Positions 57,164 through 64,000 of a DNA stretch of 64,000 nucleotides are shown one piece after another; within the stretch, counting starts at the first letter, position 1, and each line of letters begins with the position of its first letter. The notes under the pieces are model-generated. The model was not told the DNA's origin, searched no databases, and saw nothing but the letters and a program-made list of their open reading frames with translations. The stretch comes from Nibribacter roseus (GTDB taxonomy: Bacteria > Bacteroidota > Bacteroidia > Cytophagales > Hymenobacteraceae). A program made the translations under genes and the position numbers. Location of the stretch: assembly GCF_042662225.1 (NCBI RefSeq), contig NZ_JBHSYQ010000015.1, positions 434,001 through 498,000 on the forward strand, read 5' to 3'.

Positions 57164-58387
57164 ATGTCAGAACTGAAATTTCCTACCATTGAGCAAGAAC
57201 TGAACCTGAAGAAGCTGGAATTAGCTGCTCTGCTGGAAATTACGAAAGCCATTAACAACAACCTGCCAGAGGAGGCACTATATAAAATCTATCACTTCAC
57301 ACTCCTCGCCCAGTTGAACATCAGGCGCCTTTCGCTCTTTCTCATAGATGAGCAATGGGAGTGCAAAGTCTGTTTCGGGACAGAACATAACTTTAGAGAA
57401 ATTGAGCTGCCGGAGGCAATCACTGAACTCCGGGAGATTACTTCTCTTGCCAAACTGAACATAGACCGCCGTTGGCAAGATTTCGAGACGGTGATTCCCA
57501 TCATGCACAACAACCGTATTCTGGCCTTCGTCATGATCGGGAATGTGCATGCGTACTATACTACGCTGGGAGCGCTAAGTTTTGTGCAAACCTTGAGCAA
57601 TATTATTCTGGTGGCCATGGAAAACCGAAGGTTAGAGCGGCACCGGTTAACCCAAGAGGCCATGCGGAAGGAGATAGAAATTGCGCGTGAGGTGCAAAAC
57701 ATGCTGTTTCCTAAGTCTTTGCCCAACAACCAAGATGTATCCATTCACGCCACCTATATTCCGCATTCATCTATCGGGGGTGACTACTACGATTTTATTC
57801 AGATAGACAAAGACCAATTCCTGTTTTGCGTGGCAGATGTGTCTGGAAAAGGTGTACCTGCCTCTTTGCTGATGTCTAACTTTCAGGCGGGCCTGCGTAC
57901 CATTTTGCGTCAAACTACTAACCTGAACACTATTGTCACCGAGCTGAACGACCTGATCTACCGTAATGCGATAGCTGAGAAGTTCATCACCTGCTTTCTG
58001 GGAATTTACAACCGGCAGACCAAAGAGCTTAGCTACGTAAACGCTGGACATAACGCTTCCATTCTGCTGTACGAGAACAACACCTACCGTTTGTTGGAGG
58101 AAGGCTGCACCATGTTGGGAATATTCGATGAGCTTCCTTTCCTGTCGGTGACAAAAGTAGTGGTACCGCCGCGTTCGTTTGTGCTTTGCTACACCGATGG
58201 CCTCACCGAAGTATTCAACAAGGACGAAGACGAATACGGCGTAGAAAATACCATCAACTTCCTGAAATGCTGCCGTTACGTGAGTTCCCGAAACATACAT
58301 GCGCAACTGCTGCAGGAGATAGACGCCTTTAACAGCGGCAACACCTTCAGCGATGATATCACGCTGCTTTCCTGCCGGTTTAAATAA
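57164..58387 (+). CDS. SpoIIE-family PP2C serine phosphatase
   Basis: Signalling phosphatase, 407 residues. An N-terminal GAF-like sensor region (about 15-160, LKKLELAALLEITKAINNN; VIPIMHNNRILAFVMIGNV) is joined by the helix IEIAREVQNMLFPKSLP to a SpoIIE/RsbU PP2C domain with metal-binding motifs SSIGGDYYDF, VADVSGKGVPASLLM, YVNAGHNASIL, LCYTDGLTEVFN and DDITLLSC. It typically dephosphorylates anti-sigma-factor antagonists, though none is encoded nearby. No membrane segment, so the input is cytoplasmic. Preceded by 207 bp without a gene, where no clear promoter was found. Confidence 0.93.
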   Translation: MSELKFPTIEQELNLKKLELAALLEITKAINNNLPEEALYKIYHFTLLAQLNIRRLSLFLIDEQWECKVCFGTEHNFREIELPEAITELREITSLAKLNIDRRWQDFETVIPIMHNNRILAFVMIGNVHAYYTTLGALSFVQTLSNIILVAMENRRLERHRLTQEAMRKEIEIAREVQNMLFPKSLPNNQDVSIHATYIPHSSIGGDYYDFIQIDKDQFLFCVADVSGKGVPASLLMSNFQAGLRTILRQTTNLNTIVTELNDLIYRNAIAEKFITCFLGIYNRQTKELSYVNAGHNASILLYENNTYRLLEEGCTMLGIFDELPFLSVTKVVVPPRSFVLCYTDGLTEVFNKDEDEYGVENTINFLKCCRYVSSRNIHAQLLQEIDAFNSGNTFSDDITLLSCRFK

Positions 58388-58400
58388 GCTGCCTCGTCAC

Positions 58401-58436
58401 GTTTTAGGCCTGCTTTTCGTAAAACAGGCTCAAAAC
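58401..58436. repeat. Short palindromic repeat copy 19
   Basis: GTTTTAGGCCTG and CAGGCTCAAAAC around CTTTTCGTAAAA, 13 bp past the phosphatase stop and just upstream of the deacetylase gene. Confidence 0.7.
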
Positions 58437-58464
58437 AGAAACCACCTTCATTAAATCAGATCCT

Positions 58465-59100
58465 GTGCCTCGATTCTTCAAAACACCATCTGTACTTACC
58501 TGGGCATTTCCGGGGGTGGTTTGGAAAAAGAAGATGCGGGAGAAAACCTTGTTCCTGACCTTTGATGATGGGCCTATTCCGGAGGTGACCCCTTTTGTAC
58601 TTGACCAACTACAGCAGTACAACGCCAAGGCCACCTTTTTCTGCGTGGGAGACAATGTGCAGCGCCACCCAGCCATAGCGCAACAAGTGCTGGAGCAAGG
58701 CCATTTGCTGGCAAACCATACCTTTCATCATGTAAAAGCGTGGCAACATTCGCCGCAGAAATACTTTGCAGAAGTGGAGCAATGCCAGGCCGCTCTGGAA
58801 AGTATAGTCGGGTCAGCACCAGATAAAAAATTATTCCGTCCACCACACGGCCAACTGACCTGGGGGCATCTGCGTAAGCTGAAACACAAGTACCAGGTAG
58901 TAATGTGGAGCAGTCTCAGCTATGATTTTGACGCTTCGCTGGCTCCAGAAGAAAGCCTGCAAAAAACCATAGCAGTATCGGGCCCAGGTTCCATAGTAGT
59001 AATGCACGACAGCTTGAAAGCAGAAAAAACTCTTAAATACGTTTTACCCCGTTTTTTGGAGTATTTCTCTGCGCTGGGCTATTCTTTTAAAACGCTATAG
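58465..59100 (+). CDS. Polysaccharide deacetylase family protein (NodB domain)
   Basis: Removes acetyl groups from N-acetylated glycans such as peptidoglycan or exopolysaccharide. The 211-residue protein consists almost entirely of a NodB fold: LFLTFDDGPIPEVTPFVL (catalytic and metal-binding Asp pair), HLLANHTFHH (metal His), LFRPPHGQLTWGHLRKL and IVVMHDSLKAEKT. Start is GTG giving VPRFFKTPSVLTWAFP, which matches relatives; no signal peptide is evident, but this is usual in Bacteroidota relatives. It is followed at 3 bp by a GT2 gene, a pairing seen in cell-surface glycan synthesis. Confidence 0.92.
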   Translation: MPRFFKTPSVLTWAFPGVVWKKKMREKTLFLTFDDGPIPEVTPFVLDQLQQYNAKATFFCVGDNVQRHPAIAQQVLEQGHLLANHTFHHVKAWQHSPQKYFAEVEQCQAALESIVGSAPDKKLFRPPHGQLTWGHLRKLKHKYQVVMWSSLSYDFDASLAPEESLQKTIAVSGPGSIVVMHDSLKAEKTLKYVLPRFLEYFSALGYSFKTL

Positions 59101-59103
59101 CGC

Positions 59104-60195
59104 ATGCTCTTCTCCGTCGGCTTTTTCTGCTTCTACTTTATTTTGTTCGGAGTGCTGCTGGGGCTTTGGGTTTTCAGGAAAAAGAAGCCGGCTTACTCCC
59201 TTTCCAGCTTTCCTAAAGTTAGCATTCTAATTGCTGCCCGTAATGAAGAAGCTAATATCCTAGCCTGCCTGGCAGCCATTGAAAGACTGAATTATCCCAA
59301 AGATAGGCTGGAAGTGTTGGTAGGAGATGATCGTTCTTCTGATGCTACTTTCACTTTGGTACAATCATTACTTCCTCAGCGGCCTTATTTAACATGTGTT
59401 TCTATTACGGATAATTTGCCAGGCACCAAAGGGAAAGCCAATGTGCTGGCGCAACTGGCGCAAAAAGCCACTTCAGACTTTTTTTTTATCACTGATGCTG
59501 ATATAGAAGTGCCACCTCAATGGCTAACCAGCCTGATGGGGCAAGTGAAGCAAGGTACAGGCATTGTCACAGGCATCACCACCACCAAAGGCAGTAAGCT
59601 GTTTGACCGTATGCAGGCCCTGGATTGGCTTTTCTCACTTGGGCTAATGCAGGTGGTGGCGGACAGAGGAGTACCGGTATCTACCATGGGTAATAATATG
59701 CTTATTACCCGTGAAGCTTATGAGGCGGTAGGTGGTTTTGCCGGCATTCCTTTTTCTATAACTGAAGATGTTCAGATATTTAAGGAGGTTATAAAAAAAG
59801 GCTTCACCACAGCTAATGTGTATGAAGCAGAGGTGTTGGCTCTGTCTATGCCCGCACCTGATTTTTCTACCTTTTTGCAACAACGCCGTCGCTGGATGAG
59901 GGGCTCTGTGTCTTTGCCTTGGTACATGCTGTTGCTTTTTGTCATCCATTCATCTTACTATCCCATTTGGTTGCCTTTCTTCTTGCACACTACTTGGGTA
60001 GCTGCTTTGCTGGTGTTCTTGGTAAAGCTGACATTGCAAAGCGTATTTGTGTGGGTATGTGCCAAGAGAGTGAATTGGAAAACGAATGTGCGGGATTTAA
60101 TTTTCTTTGAATTGTACCTGCTGAGTACCTCCCTTATTTTGATCGTTTACTTTTTTATACCCCTTCGCATCCGCTGGAAGGGCCGTCAATATTAA
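59104..60195 (+). CDS. GT2 family glycosyltransferase, membrane bound
   Basis: Inverting glycosyltransferase, 363 residues. An N-terminal helix (VGFFCFYFILFGVLLGLWVF), then GT-A motifs: VSILIAARNEEANILACL, LVGDDRSSDATFTLVQSL, FFITDADIEVPPQW, SITEDVQIFKEVI and QQRRRWMRGSVSLPWYM (QxxRW), followed by three membrane segments to the end. The arrangement resembles processive or lipid-linked GT2 enzymes. Distinct in sequence from the GT2 at 55566, although both share family order. It lies 3 bp after the deacetylase, so they are co-expressed. Confidence 0.93.
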   Translation: MLFSVGFFCFYFILFGVLLGLWVFRKKKPAYSLSSFPKVSILIAARNEEANILACLAAIERLNYPKDRLEVLVGDDRSSDATFTLVQSLLPQRPYLTCVSITDNLPGTKGKANVLAQLAQKATSDFFFITDADIEVPPQWLTSLMGQVKQGTGIVTGITTTKGSKLFDRMQALDWLFSLGLMQVVADRGVPVSTMGNNMLITREAYEAVGGFAGIPFSITEDVQIFKEVIKKGFTTANVYEAEVLALSMPAPDFSTFLQQRRRWMRGSVSLPWYMLLLFVIHSSYYPIWLPFFLHTTWVAALLVFLVKLTLQSVFVWVCAKRVNWKTNVRDLIFFELYLLSTSLILIVYFFIPLRIRWKGRQY

Positions 60196-60223
60196 TACGC
60201 GCTAATAAAACCTTATCTTTGCC

Positions 60224-60259
60224 GTTTCAGGCTTGTTTTTCTGAAAACACGCTTAAAAC
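60224..60259. repeat. Short palindromic repeat copy 20
   Basis: GTTTCAGGCTTG and CACGCTTAAAAC around TTTTTCTGAAAA, between GT2 and tatD. Confidence 0.6.
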
Positions 60260-60278
60260 AGAATGGCATTGATTTTTC

Positions 60279-61040
60279 ATGACGTACATAGATACCCACG
60301 CCCACATTTTCTCACCAGAGTTTGACCAAGACCGCTCTGATATGTTGGCTCGTGCCCAGGAAGCAGGAGTCACTGAGATCTTCATGCCGAACATAGACCA
60401 CACTTCTATTGAGGCTATGTTACAATTGGAAGAGCAGAACCCATGGTGCCATTCCCTTATGGGCTTGCACCCCAGCTATGTGAAAGAAAATTACCTGGAG
60501 GTACTGCACCAAATGGAAGAGTGGTTAGAGAATCGGAAGTTCAGGGGAATTGGAGAGTCTGGCATTGACTTGTATTGGGATAAAACCTTTTTTAAAGAAC
60601 AGCAAGAGACGCTGCGGGTGCAGTGTGGTTGGGCAAAGAAGTATAAAATTCCTATTGTGCTTCATACCCGGGACGCATTCAAGGAAACACTGGAAATCAT
60701 TAAAGAGCAGCAGGACGGTACTCTTCGCGGTATCTTCCATTGCTTTTCTGGAACCTTAGAGGAGGCAGAAGAGGTAATAGAAGCAAATTTCCTTCTTGGA
60801 ATTGGCGGGGTCAGTACCTTTAAGAATGGAGGTCTTGAGCCAGTGATACAGAATGTCTCACTTGAACATTTGGTGCTGGAAACAGATAGCCCCTACTTAG
60901 CCCCAGTGCCTAAACGCGGTAAGCGCAATGAGCCGGCCTACTTGCCCTTGGTTGCCCAACGAATAGCCGATATAAAATCGTTACCTTTAGAAGAGGTAGC
61001 GGCAAAAACTTCCGCCAACGCTTTAAGAGTATTCGCTTAA
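60279..61040 (+). CDS. tatD: TatD-family metal-dependent hydrolase
   Basis: Metal-dependent DNase/exonuclease-type hydrolase, 253 residues. It has the metal-binding YIDTHAHIFSPEF (His-x-His at about 6-8), GIGESGIDLYWD (Glu), KIPIVLHTRDAF (His), IFHCFSGTLEEAE (His) and VLETDSPYLAP (Asp) set characteristic of TatD. All catalytic ligands are in place. It is followed by ansA 7 bp later. The start ATG is the first after the repeat. DNase activity is shown for some family members; this one's exact substrate is unproved. Confidence 0.95.
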   Translation: MTYIDTHAHIFSPEFDQDRSDMLARAQEAGVTEIFMPNIDHTSIEAMLQLEEQNPWCHSLMGLHPSYVKENYLEVLHQMEEWLENRKFRGIGESGIDLYWDKTFFKEQQETLRVQCGWAKKYKIPIVLHTRDAFKETLEIIKEQQDGTLRGIFHCFSGTLEEAEEVIEANFLLGIGGVSTFKNGGLEPVIQNVSLEHLVLETDSPYLAPVPKRGKRNEPAYLPLVAQRIADIKSLPLEEVAAKTSANALRVFA

Positions 61041-61047
61041 CCACGCT

Positions 61048-62127
61048 ATGAAATTTTTTAAGGTAGATATCAATACGGCGGCACCCCGTGACACCGAGGC
61101 CTCCATATTGATTATTTATACAGGTGGTACCATCGGGATGGTATCTGATAAGCAAGACGAAAGCCTTGTGCCCTTTGACTTTAGCGAAGTAATTCACCGA
61201 GTGCCGGAAATGCGCCAGTTTAAGGTGTTGATGACGGTCTTAAGTCTTGATCCGCCAATTGACTCTTCTAACATAGGGGTAGAGCACTGGATAAAGCTGG
61301 CTCAGGTGATTCAGGTAAACTACCATCAATACGATGGATTTGTGATTTTGCACGGTACCGATACGATGGCCTATAGTGCTTCAGCATTAAGCTTTTTATT
61401 AGAGAACTTAGGCAAGCCTGTCATATTCACCGGTGCTCAGGTGCCTATTGGCCGTTTGCGAACCGACGCCCGCCGTAATTTAATTACTGCCCTTGAGATT
61501 GCTTCTGCCCACCGAATGGGTAAACCGCTGGTTCCGGAAGTTTGCATTTACTTTAACACCGTACTTTTAAGAGGTAACCGTTCCACTAAAGTAGAGAGCC
61601 GTCACTTTAACGCCTTCCACTCTGGAAAGTATGCTCCATTGGCCAAGGCGGGTATAGACATAGAATTCAATGAAGGTGTAGTGTTGCCGCCTCCATCTGG
61701 CCCTCTGAGAGTGCACCAGGAACTGGAAAGTCAGGTTGCCATCCTTAAAATCTTCCCAGGTATCAGCCCTGTATTAGTACAATCCATCCTTAATGCCCCA
61801 GGGTTGAAAGGGTTGGTAATGGAAACATTTGGGGCTGGTAACGCACCTACTTATCCTTGGTTTCTGGACCTGCTGCGTGACGCCATTGACAGGGGTATTA
61901 CTATTCTAAATGTATCTCAATGTGAAGAAGGGGAGGTAAGACAAGGCGAGTATGAAACAAGTAAGTACCTAAAGGAAATGGGGGTGATTGGTGGGACTGA
62001 TATCAGTACTGAGGCAGCGGTGACTAAACTCATGTTTATTCTAGCTCAGGGTTTACCGATAGAAGAAACCCGACAGCTTTTGCAGGAAAACCTGAGAGGA
62101 GAAATAAGCGGGCATAAATACGGGTAA
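61048..62127 (+). CDS. ansA: Type I L-asparaginase
   Basis: Cytoplasmic asparaginase converting L-asparagine to aspartate and ammonia. The 359-residue protein has the nucleophile region ASILIIYTGGTIGMVSDK (Thr in TGGTIG, about 26-31), the second-Thr motif FVILHGTDTMAYSASAL and LITGAQ-type GKPVIFTGAQVPIGRLRTD, followed by the C-terminal domain (GLVMETFGAGNAPTYPWFL). Lack of a signal peptide argues for the type I rather than periplasmic type II enzyme. It follows tatD by 7 bp, so the two are co-transcribed. Confidence 0.95.
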   Translation: MKFFKVDINTAAPRDTEASILIIYTGGTIGMVSDKQDESLVPFDFSEVIHRVPEMRQFKVLMTVLSLDPPIDSSNIGVEHWIKLAQVIQVNYHQYDGFVILHGTDTMAYSASALSFLLENLGKPVIFTGAQVPIGRLRTDARRNLITALEIASAHRMGKPLVPEVCIYFNTVLLRGNRSTKVESRHFNAFHSGKYAPLAKAGIDIEFNEGVVLPPPSGPLRVHQELESQVAILKIFPGISPVLVQSILNAPGLKGLVMETFGAGNAPTYPWFLDLLRDAIDRGITILNVSQCEEGEVRQGEYETSKYLKEMGVIGGTDISTEAAVTKLMFILAQGLPIEETRQLLQENLRGEISGHKYG

Positions 62128-62191
62128 TAGGGGAAAGATACTTGCAAAAGCAAAAGGATCTGGTTTACTTTGCATTCCCAAAATAACCTCC

Positions 62192-62278
62192 GGAGAGGTG
62201 TCAGAGTGGTCGAACGAGCACGCCTGGAAAGTGTGTATACTGGAAACGGTATCGAGGGTTCGAATCCCTCCCTCTCCG
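62192..62278 (+). tRNA. tRNA-Ser(GGA)
   Basis: 87 nt with acceptor GGAGAGG/CCTCTCC, an anticodon loop CTGGAAA giving anticodon GGA (serine UCC/UCU), a long variable arm between the anticodon and T arms as in class II serine tRNAs, and a T loop GGGTTCGAATCCC. Discriminator is G. The CCA end is not encoded; CAACT follows. Confidence 0.96.
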
Positions 62279-62286
62279 CAACTTAA

Positions 62287-62320
62287 TAAAGCCCTGCAAA
62301 TATTTATTTGCAGGGCTTTA
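62287..62320 (+). terminator. Terminator after the tRNA
   Basis: TAAAGCCCTGCAAATA and its perfect complement around TT (16-bp stem), followed by TGCTTTTTAT, starting 9 bp after the tRNA. Confidence 0.9.
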
Positions 62321-62429
62321 TGCTTTTTATGTCTATAGAGACTAAAACTGACATGGGTGGTAGTCTCTATTTGGCGGATAGCTAGTGTAAATTTGAATAA
62401 TTAACTAAGAAAGTAGATATTATTAACTG

Positions 62430-62852
62430 TTACTTTCTGCTGTAGCTGACTTTGATTCCTTTCAGAGCTTTGGCTATGTCTTCAAACTCGGTCCAAGCTC
62501 CTTCACAGTCTTTGTTGCCGAATTCTACAGGGCTAGCAGGGGTAGTGTCATTTTCTTTCGCAAAAGAACCGGATATATTGATTTGGGTCCAGTCCATTTT
62601 TTTGATGGATACCAAAATTGCTGTGGCACCAAAGTTATTTTGCTTCGGCTCTGTAGATAGCGTGCCTGCCTCTTCATTTAGCTCTTTTATTGTGTAACCT
62701 TGTTTTTCAAGAAGACTTTTGATGTGCGATAGAGCTATAGAAGCTGGCACATTAGAAGTAACTGTAATGATGTTGTCTTTATTGATGGGGGAGTTGCCTG
62801 CTGCCAAGGTAAATAAGGGCAGTAGTAATAGAAAAGTAAAAAGTTTTTTCAT
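62430..62852 (-). CDS. Hypothetical secreted protein
   Basis: Not recognised. The 140-residue protein has a signal peptide (MKKLFTFLLLLPLFTLAAG, cleaved near AAGNS), so it is exported. The mature part has two conspicuous segments: NVPASIALSHIKSLLEKQGYTIKEL, a helix-strand unit seen in small lipocalin- or Dit-like domains, and GATAILVSIKKMDWTQINISG, beta-strand rich. A lone Cys (NKDCEGAW) is present. Single gene, convergent with tRNA-Ser, ending about 110 bp from the tRNA terminator. It resembles other short exported proteins of unknown role in Bacteroidota; no function is proposed. Confidence 0.75.
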   Translation of the reverse strand: MKKLFTFLLLLPLFTLAAGNSPINKDNIITVTSNVPASIALSHIKSLLEKQGYTIKELNEEAGTLSTEPKQNNFGATAILVSIKKMDWTQINISGSFAKENDTTPASPVEFGNKDCEGAWTEFEDIAKALKGIKVSYSRK

Positions 62853-63574
62853 TGTAATTGAATGGTGGGTACAGGATTTTCAGGTGGAGTCAGAGGAAAA
62901 GCACTCAATCTATTGACTGAACATTGAGTGAACGGGGGAGGGGCATATCTACTTTGTTATTGTCTTATTTGAAGCTAATTTAAGATTTATTTTAGATATA
63001 ACATTAACTGGGAACAAAAAAAGCCTGCCGGTGACAAGCCGGCAGGCAACAGACAAACAACAAAAAAACTAAAATATTTAATTAGACCGTGTTAGGAAGC
63101 ACGGAAGATTTTAAATTCTAATATTTTATACTTGAATAAGCAGTTTAAAAATTCCACTTATCACTGCGAATAAGGGAATATCTACGTAAATACCTTTAGG
63201 TATAAATCCCGATTAAAACACAATAGGTGAATTTGTATAGCTGAATAATAGCTTCACTACTGGAAGTTGAATTTTGAAGACAACTTATCCTCCTTGTAAG
63301 CTTGATCTTTTCACTTTCTCCATCCTGTTGTAAACAAAATGTAGGTCAGAACTCACAATACACTCCAGTAGGTTTATTTCTTAACAACTACAATGGAACA
63401 AATTTACAATAACAGCAGAGGGTGAGCCAGGAAACATCGATATTAAACGTAACTAAAACTTTTAAAATATATAATTTAAATATTATTATATAAACTTTGC
63501 AATATAGCTCACTTTTAAAGGATGAGGTTTGCCTTTATTATAATAATACGTGATTAAGTAAGCTTATGTAACAT
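62853..63574. other. Gene-free 720 bp, strongly AT-rich toward the right
   Basis: No gene recognised. It holds a small inverted repeat CACTCAAT/ATTGAGTG (62902-62930), a 9-bp terminator-like hairpin (63023-63047) and, from about 63060, very AT-rich sequence with long runs of TA/AT (for example 63465-63490). The composition break could mark a boundary of acquired DNA, but no attachment site or transposase is visible. Confidence 0.55.
63023..63047 (-). terminator. GC-rich hairpin with A-run, terminator in minus direction
   Basis: GCCTGCCGG and CCGGCAGGC around TGACAAG, preceded by AAAAAAA on the plus strand, so a terminator for minus-strand transcription, such as that from the permease gene at 63575 leftward. 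Confidence 0.7.
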
Positions 63575-64000
63575 TTATATCCTTTTGTTGGAGGTAATTT
63601 TATTTCCGATGGCTTGCATACTTAATATACTGAACACAAGAAACACGGCTGGAAAAAGAAATAACCACCAAGCATCAAAAGAAAATCTGGAGGTTGCCAA
63701 TAATTTACCCCATGAGGGTGTCTCGGCAGGAAGTCCCACTCCTAAAAAAGCCAATGTTGAACCAATTCCTAAAAGGCCTGAGGCGCTAAAGCAAAAGTTA
63801 ATGAGTACTGGCCCTTTAATTGAGGGGAAGATATAGGACCATATAACTTTTTTTGTCGGAACCCCTAGAACATGAGCAGAGTCAACATATAGAAAGCCTT
63901 TCGTTGTCAAGACTTTTGATCTAGTAATTCTACAAGGTAAAACCCAGTACGAAAGAGAAATCCAAACCATCATGATAGCAATGGAATTTGGTGCCAGTGT
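63575..64000 (-). CDS. Oligopeptide/dipeptide ABC permease (DppC/OppC-like), truncated by window edge
   Basis: Membrane permease of a peptide-type ABC importer; only the C-terminal ~142 residues are in the window, with the reading frame open to base 64000, so the N-terminus lies to the right. Visible parts match the BPD_transp_1 domain: SLSYWVLPCRITRSKVLTTK, the EAA-like DSAHVLGVPTKKVIWSYIFP, GLLGIGSTLAFLGVG and LPAETPSWGKLLATSRFSFD, ending LSMQAIGNKITSNKRI. The internal ATG at 63973 is not the true start. Flanking AT-rich DNA suggests a locus different in composition from its left neighbours. Substrate cannot be judged. Confidence 0.85.
   Translation of the reverse strand, partial: TLAPNSIAIMMVWISLSYWVLPCRITRSKVLTTKGFLYVDSAHVLGVPTKKVIWSYIFPSIKGPVLINFCFSASGLLGIGSTLAFLGVGLPAETPSWGKLLATSRFSFDAWWLFLFPAVFLVFSILSMQAIGNKITSNKRI

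Noticed and set aside
3609..60259. CRISPR array formed by the recurrent repeats
   Set aside because: Copies are palindromic, kilobases apart and not regularly spaced, with no spacers and no cas genes.

Overview
The window reads as a chromosomal segment of a Bacteroidota bacterium, most likely Cytophagales/Hymenobacteraceae (Rufibacter- or Pontibacter-like). This rests on gldA/gldF/gldG, SusC/SusD/SusE proteins, a T9SS-type C-terminal sorting domain on an amylase, GH97 and GH65 enzymes, and general protein style. The genus is inference.

Left end (1-4.4 kb) is accessory DNA. A GC-rich IS1182-type element runs off the left edge. It abuts a short minus-strand array of small genes separated by three 67-69 bp imperfect palindromes. 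These have the architecture of integron attC sites, and the 7-bp core at one end of each cassette is the exact reverse complement of the core at its other end. No integrase is visible, so this looks like a CALIN (attC cluster lacking an integrase). It holds a lipoprotein gene, a secreted-protein gene, a frameshifted DUF7832-like gene and one apparently non-coding cassette. A perfect 38-bp palindrome lies just beyond it.

4.4-16.7 kb is housekeeping: a TPR protein, etfB-etfA, a bifunctional-nuclease/UVR protein, a CNT nucleoside transporter, an MlaF/MlaE lipid ABC pair, two SDR oxidoreductases and the gliding ABC genes gldA, gldF and gldG.

17-46.8 kb is a large starch/maltodextrin utilisation locus. 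It contains a FucP-like sugar MFS, a LacI regulator, SusC-SusD-SusE, two secreted GH13 amylases (one T9SS-exported), a GH97 alpha-glucosidase, an SLC45/GPH-type disaccharide transporter, a lipoprotein GH13, GH65 maltose phosphorylase with beta-phosphoglucomutase, a cyclomaltodextrinase-like GH13, a 900-residue (alpha/alpha)6 glycosidase-like lipoprotein, an esterase interrupted by an in-frame stop, and a ROK glucokinase. Surface enzymes and SusCDE would capture and cut starch, periplasmic enzymes would release maltose and glucose, and the cytoplasm could use both phosphorolysis and hexokinase-type phosphorylation. Copies of a GAAATCGATTTC palindrome near the regulator, susC and the 41.7-45.6 kb genes suggest LacI operators.

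46.8-64 kb is again core: gyrB, ppk1 and ppx (convergent), greA, a HIT protein, ruvC, a membrane protein/glycosyltransferase/small-protein cluster, a SpoIIE phosphatase, a polysaccharide deacetylase, a second GT2, tatD, ansA, tRNA-Ser(GGA), a small secreted protein and, cut by the right edge, an oligopeptide ABC permease.

A short palindromic repeat family (about 36-46 bp; consensus roughly CTGTTTTaGGcCTG, then TTTTctgAAAA, then CAGGccTAAAACAG) recurs about 20 times, mostly directly after stop codons, and once apparently inside a coding sequence.
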